A DNA stretch of 6,411 bases from Micavibrio aeruginosavorus (GTDB lineage: Bacteria > Pseudomonadota > Alphaproteobacteria > Micavibrionales > Micavibrionaceae): the NCBI GenBank assembly GCA_003240795.1, contig QFNK01000106.1:1-6411 (forward strand), read 5' to 3'. A program made the position numbers and the translations under genes. The notes beneath the pieces are model-generated. The model was given only the letters and a program-made list of their open reading frames with translations. It was not told the DNA's origin and ran no database searches. Position 1 is the first letter of the stretch, and the number at the start of each line of letters is the position of its first letter. Positions 5,016-6,411 of the stretch are shown piece by piece.

Positions 5016-5823
5016 ATTGGGAGAGCTCGCGGCTGCGCGCTGCGGCGGCGGCGATGGCGTGATCCATCAATTCCTGAAACCGCCCGTCCATCAGAACGGA
5101 CAACGCGGCGGCGGTTGTGCCGTTCGGGCTGGTGACATTTTCGCGCAGGATTCCGGGCAGAACGTCATGCATGTCTTCGGCAAGGGCTGCCGAGCCAAGC
5201 ACGGTCTGGCGCGCGAGCGTGAGGGCGAAATCAGGTTCGAGGCCGGCTCTGATCCCTGCGACTGTCATCGTTTCGATCAGGTAGAAAACATAGGCGGGAC
5301 CGCTGCCCGATACGGCAGTGACGGCGTCCATCAGACCTTCATCCGCGATCCATTCCACCTTGCCGAGCGCGGCGAGCAGTGAGTCCGCCTGCATGCGTGC
5401 GTCTTCGGTGACATGGGGCGAGGATACGGCAACCGTCATGCCGCGGCGGATGGCGGCGGGTGTGTTCGGCATGGCGCGGATGATCGGCTGCATGCTGCCG
5501 AAGTGACGCTGGAGCGAGGATATCGTGCGTCCGGCAGCGATGGAGAGGATGCCGAGATTTGCGGGCAGGTTTATTTTGACGGCGGCGCAGAAGTCGTCCA
5601 TCATTTGCGGTTTGATGGCAATGACCATCCAATCCCATTGGGATGCGAACGACACGAATGTCTGTTCGTTGGCGCAGTAGGTTACGGATGGATGCGAGAT
5701 ATAATCAGCGGGAAGGCCGTTGGGGTCGAGGACATGGACATGCGTGACAAGTCCCGAGTCCAGCCACGCGCGAAGCATGGCGCCGCCCATTTTACCGCAA
5801 CCGGCAAGGCCGATGGCGGCCAT
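5014..5823 (-). CDS. proC: Pyrroline-5-carboxylate reductase, 269 aa
   Basis: Last step of proline synthesis: NAD(P)H-dependent reduction of pyrroline-5-carboxylate in the cytoplasm. The Rossmann dinucleotide loop GLAGCGKMGGAM is at 5-16, MVIAIKP at 66-72, IIRAMPNTPAAI at 114-125 (family signature), the C-terminal dimerisation domain has AVSGSGPAYVFYLIE (170-184), and the active-site region ENVTSPNGTTAAAL is at 228-241. Length is normal. The ATG at 5823 begins directly at the first beta strand; AGGGG lies about 10 bases upstream inside ybjN. Only 3 bases separate it from the ybjN stop, so it is the distal gene of the - strand ubiK-like/ybjN/proC operon. Full length, all motifs intact. Confidence 0.97.
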   Translation of the reverse strand: MAAIGLAGCGKMGGAMLRAWLDSGLVTHVHVLDPNGLPADYISHPSVTYCANEQTFVSFASQWDWMVIAIKPQMMDDFCAAVKINLPANLGILSIAAGRTISSLQRHFGSMQPIIRAMPNTPAAIRRGMTVAVSSPHVTEDARMQADSLLAALGKVEWIADEGLMDAVTAVSGSGPAYVFYLIETMTVAGIRAGLEPDFALTLARQTVLGSAALAEDMHDVLPGILRENVTSPNGTTAAALSVLMDGRFQELMDHAIAAAAARSRELSQ

Positions 5824-5826
5824 CGC

Positions 5827-6336
5827 TTACGAAGCCCCTACGGGTTGCATCATGGCGAGTTCGAGTTCTTCGCGGGTCGCAGGTTTGCTGCGGGAGAGAA
5901 GTTCGAACAGGGCATAATAACGCTCGCACTCCGACAGGGCGATATCGACCATGTCTTCCATATGTTCCGCGCCGGAGTTCTGCGTCTGGCCGCGGAAGAG
6001 GGCGGTGTGGCGGAAGCATGGGATCTCGGTGCCTTCGCGGAAAGCGAAGTGGCCAAGCCACATTGTGGAATTGATTTCCGTCATCGCGGTGGCGGCGTTG
6101 GCAATGGCGTCGCGGCGGATGTCCAGATCGTACTGGCAGCAAAAGCGCATGGCGCTGTGTTCTTCCTGCCAGTGGAAGAAGAGGCGGTATTCGCCCATTT
6201 TTCCCGTGACCTGAACCGTCAATTCGTCCTCGCCCATGCGGTCAAAGGCCCATTCGTTGGCGGAGAGAATCTCTTCCACACTGTCGAGCGCGTTGCTGAC
6301 ATCCTCAAAAATGTCGTCGTGGGATGACAGGCTCAT
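5827..6336 (-). CDS. YbjN domain-containing protein, 169 aa
   Basis: Member of the YbjN (bacterial sensory transduction regulator) family, a small alpha/beta fold resembling type III secretion chaperones; the E. coli protein affects stress tolerance and motility, but no biochemical activity is established. Seen here: an acidic N-terminal helix (7-28), strands ELTVQVTG (38-45) and YRLFFHWQEE (50-59), MRFCCQYDLDI (63-73), MTEINSTMWLGHFAF (85-99), IPCFRHTALFRG (105-116) and a C-terminal helix MVDIALSECERYYALFELL (129-147). The NxxMWLGHF and FRHxLLxRG patterns are what I recall of alphaproteobacterial YbjN proteins beside proC. The start ATG at 6336-6334 overlaps the upstream stop as TAATG; the ribosome site is weak (AAGAAG), so coupling is likely. 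Confidence 0.88.
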   Translation of the reverse strand: MSLSSHDDIFEDVSNALDSVEEILSANEWAFDRMGEDELTVQVTGKMGEYRLFFHWQEEHSAMRFCCQYDLDIRRDAIANAATAMTEINSTMWLGHFAFREGTEIPCFRHTALFRGQTQNSGAEHMEDMVDIALSECERYYALFELLSRSKPATREELELAMMQPVGAS

Positions 6337-6411
6337 TATTTCTTCTTTCCGGTGGATTTTTTCGCGGCGGCTTTTTTGGCGGCGGGCTTTTCGGCCTTGG
6401 CCGGTTCGGCG
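6336..6411 (-). CDS. 3' end of a protein with a Lys/Ala-rich tail, probable UbiK-type accessory factor (partial)
   Basis: On the - strand the frame enters from the right edge of the window and ends at TAA (6338-6336). The visible 24 codons encode a tail of Ala, Lys and Pro with a few Glu residues, ending STGKKK. The stop shares one base with the ybjN ATG (TAATG). Such basic tails are common on alphaproteobacterial UbiK/BMFP proteins, small coiled-coil accessory factors of ubiquinone synthesis, and I recall UbiK-YbjN-ProC neighbours in that class. The conserved part is outside the window, so this is inference from tail and context; a histone-like or other Lys/Ala-tailed protein is possible. 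Confidence 0.5.
   Translation of the reverse strand, partial: AEPAKAEKPAAKKAAAKKSTGKKK

Noticed and set aside
5413..6327. Long + strand open frame of 304 codons opposite proC and ybjN
   Set aside because: It spans two real minus-strand genes with intact family motifs, has low-complexity Gly/Ala/His-rich content and no recognisable domain or start signal.
1..6411. Mobile elements, CRISPR arrays, toxin-antitoxin pairs, tRNA or rRNA genes, or a novel defence system
   Set aside because: No transposase or integrase, no spaced direct repeats, no tRNA-like cloverleaf and no unexplained coding block were seen; nearly all the sequence is accounted for by recognisable genes and short intergenic regions.

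Overview
This window reads as ordinary chromosomal DNA of a GC-rich alphaproteobacterium. The indicators are a TIGR02186-type alphaproteobacterial membrane protein, a Ros/MucR zinc-finger regulator, an Nfu_N + NifU scaffold protein, and the gene set Usp / Nfu / RutE-like nitroreductase / TsaB / MucR, which from memory resembles conserved neighbourhoods in Rhodospirillales-like genomes. A Micavibrio/Rhodospirillales-type host is a guess; the sequence does not prove an order or genus. I see no mobile element, CRISPR array, rRNA, tRNA or phage gene.

Layout. Positions 1-1789 (+): the 3' part of a TIGR02186 anchored periplasmic protein, a universal stress protein two bases later, then nfu behind its own short leader. 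A strong bidirectional terminator (1811-1836) separates nfu from a convergent gene for a secreted polysaccharide-deacetylase-like protein (1835-2998, -). A 126-bp divergent promoter region follows. Then comes a (+) pair, the RutE-like nitroreductase (3125-3721) and tsaB (about 3702-4436), which overlap by about 20 bases. An AT-rich 123-bp leader (about 69% AT) precedes mucR (4560-4985, +). A second hairpin terminator (4990-5015) lies between mucR and the convergent operon on the - strand: a 3' fragment of a probable ubiK, then ybjN, then proC, joined by a TAATG junction and a 3-bp gap.

Function. The genes are mainly housekeeping: Fe-S cluster delivery (Nfu), the universal tRNA t6A modification (TsaB), proline synthesis (ProC), probable ubiquinone assembly (UbiK-like), stress response (Usp, YbjN) and global regulation (MucR). 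The divergent deacetylase is the most accessory-looking gene. The most notable observations are its apparent loss of canonical CE4 metal ligands, a MucR zinc finger missing its last histidine ligand, a degenerate nucleotide-binding loop in the Usp protein, and the apparent absence of rimI between tsaB and mucR. I found no convincing new multi-gene system.
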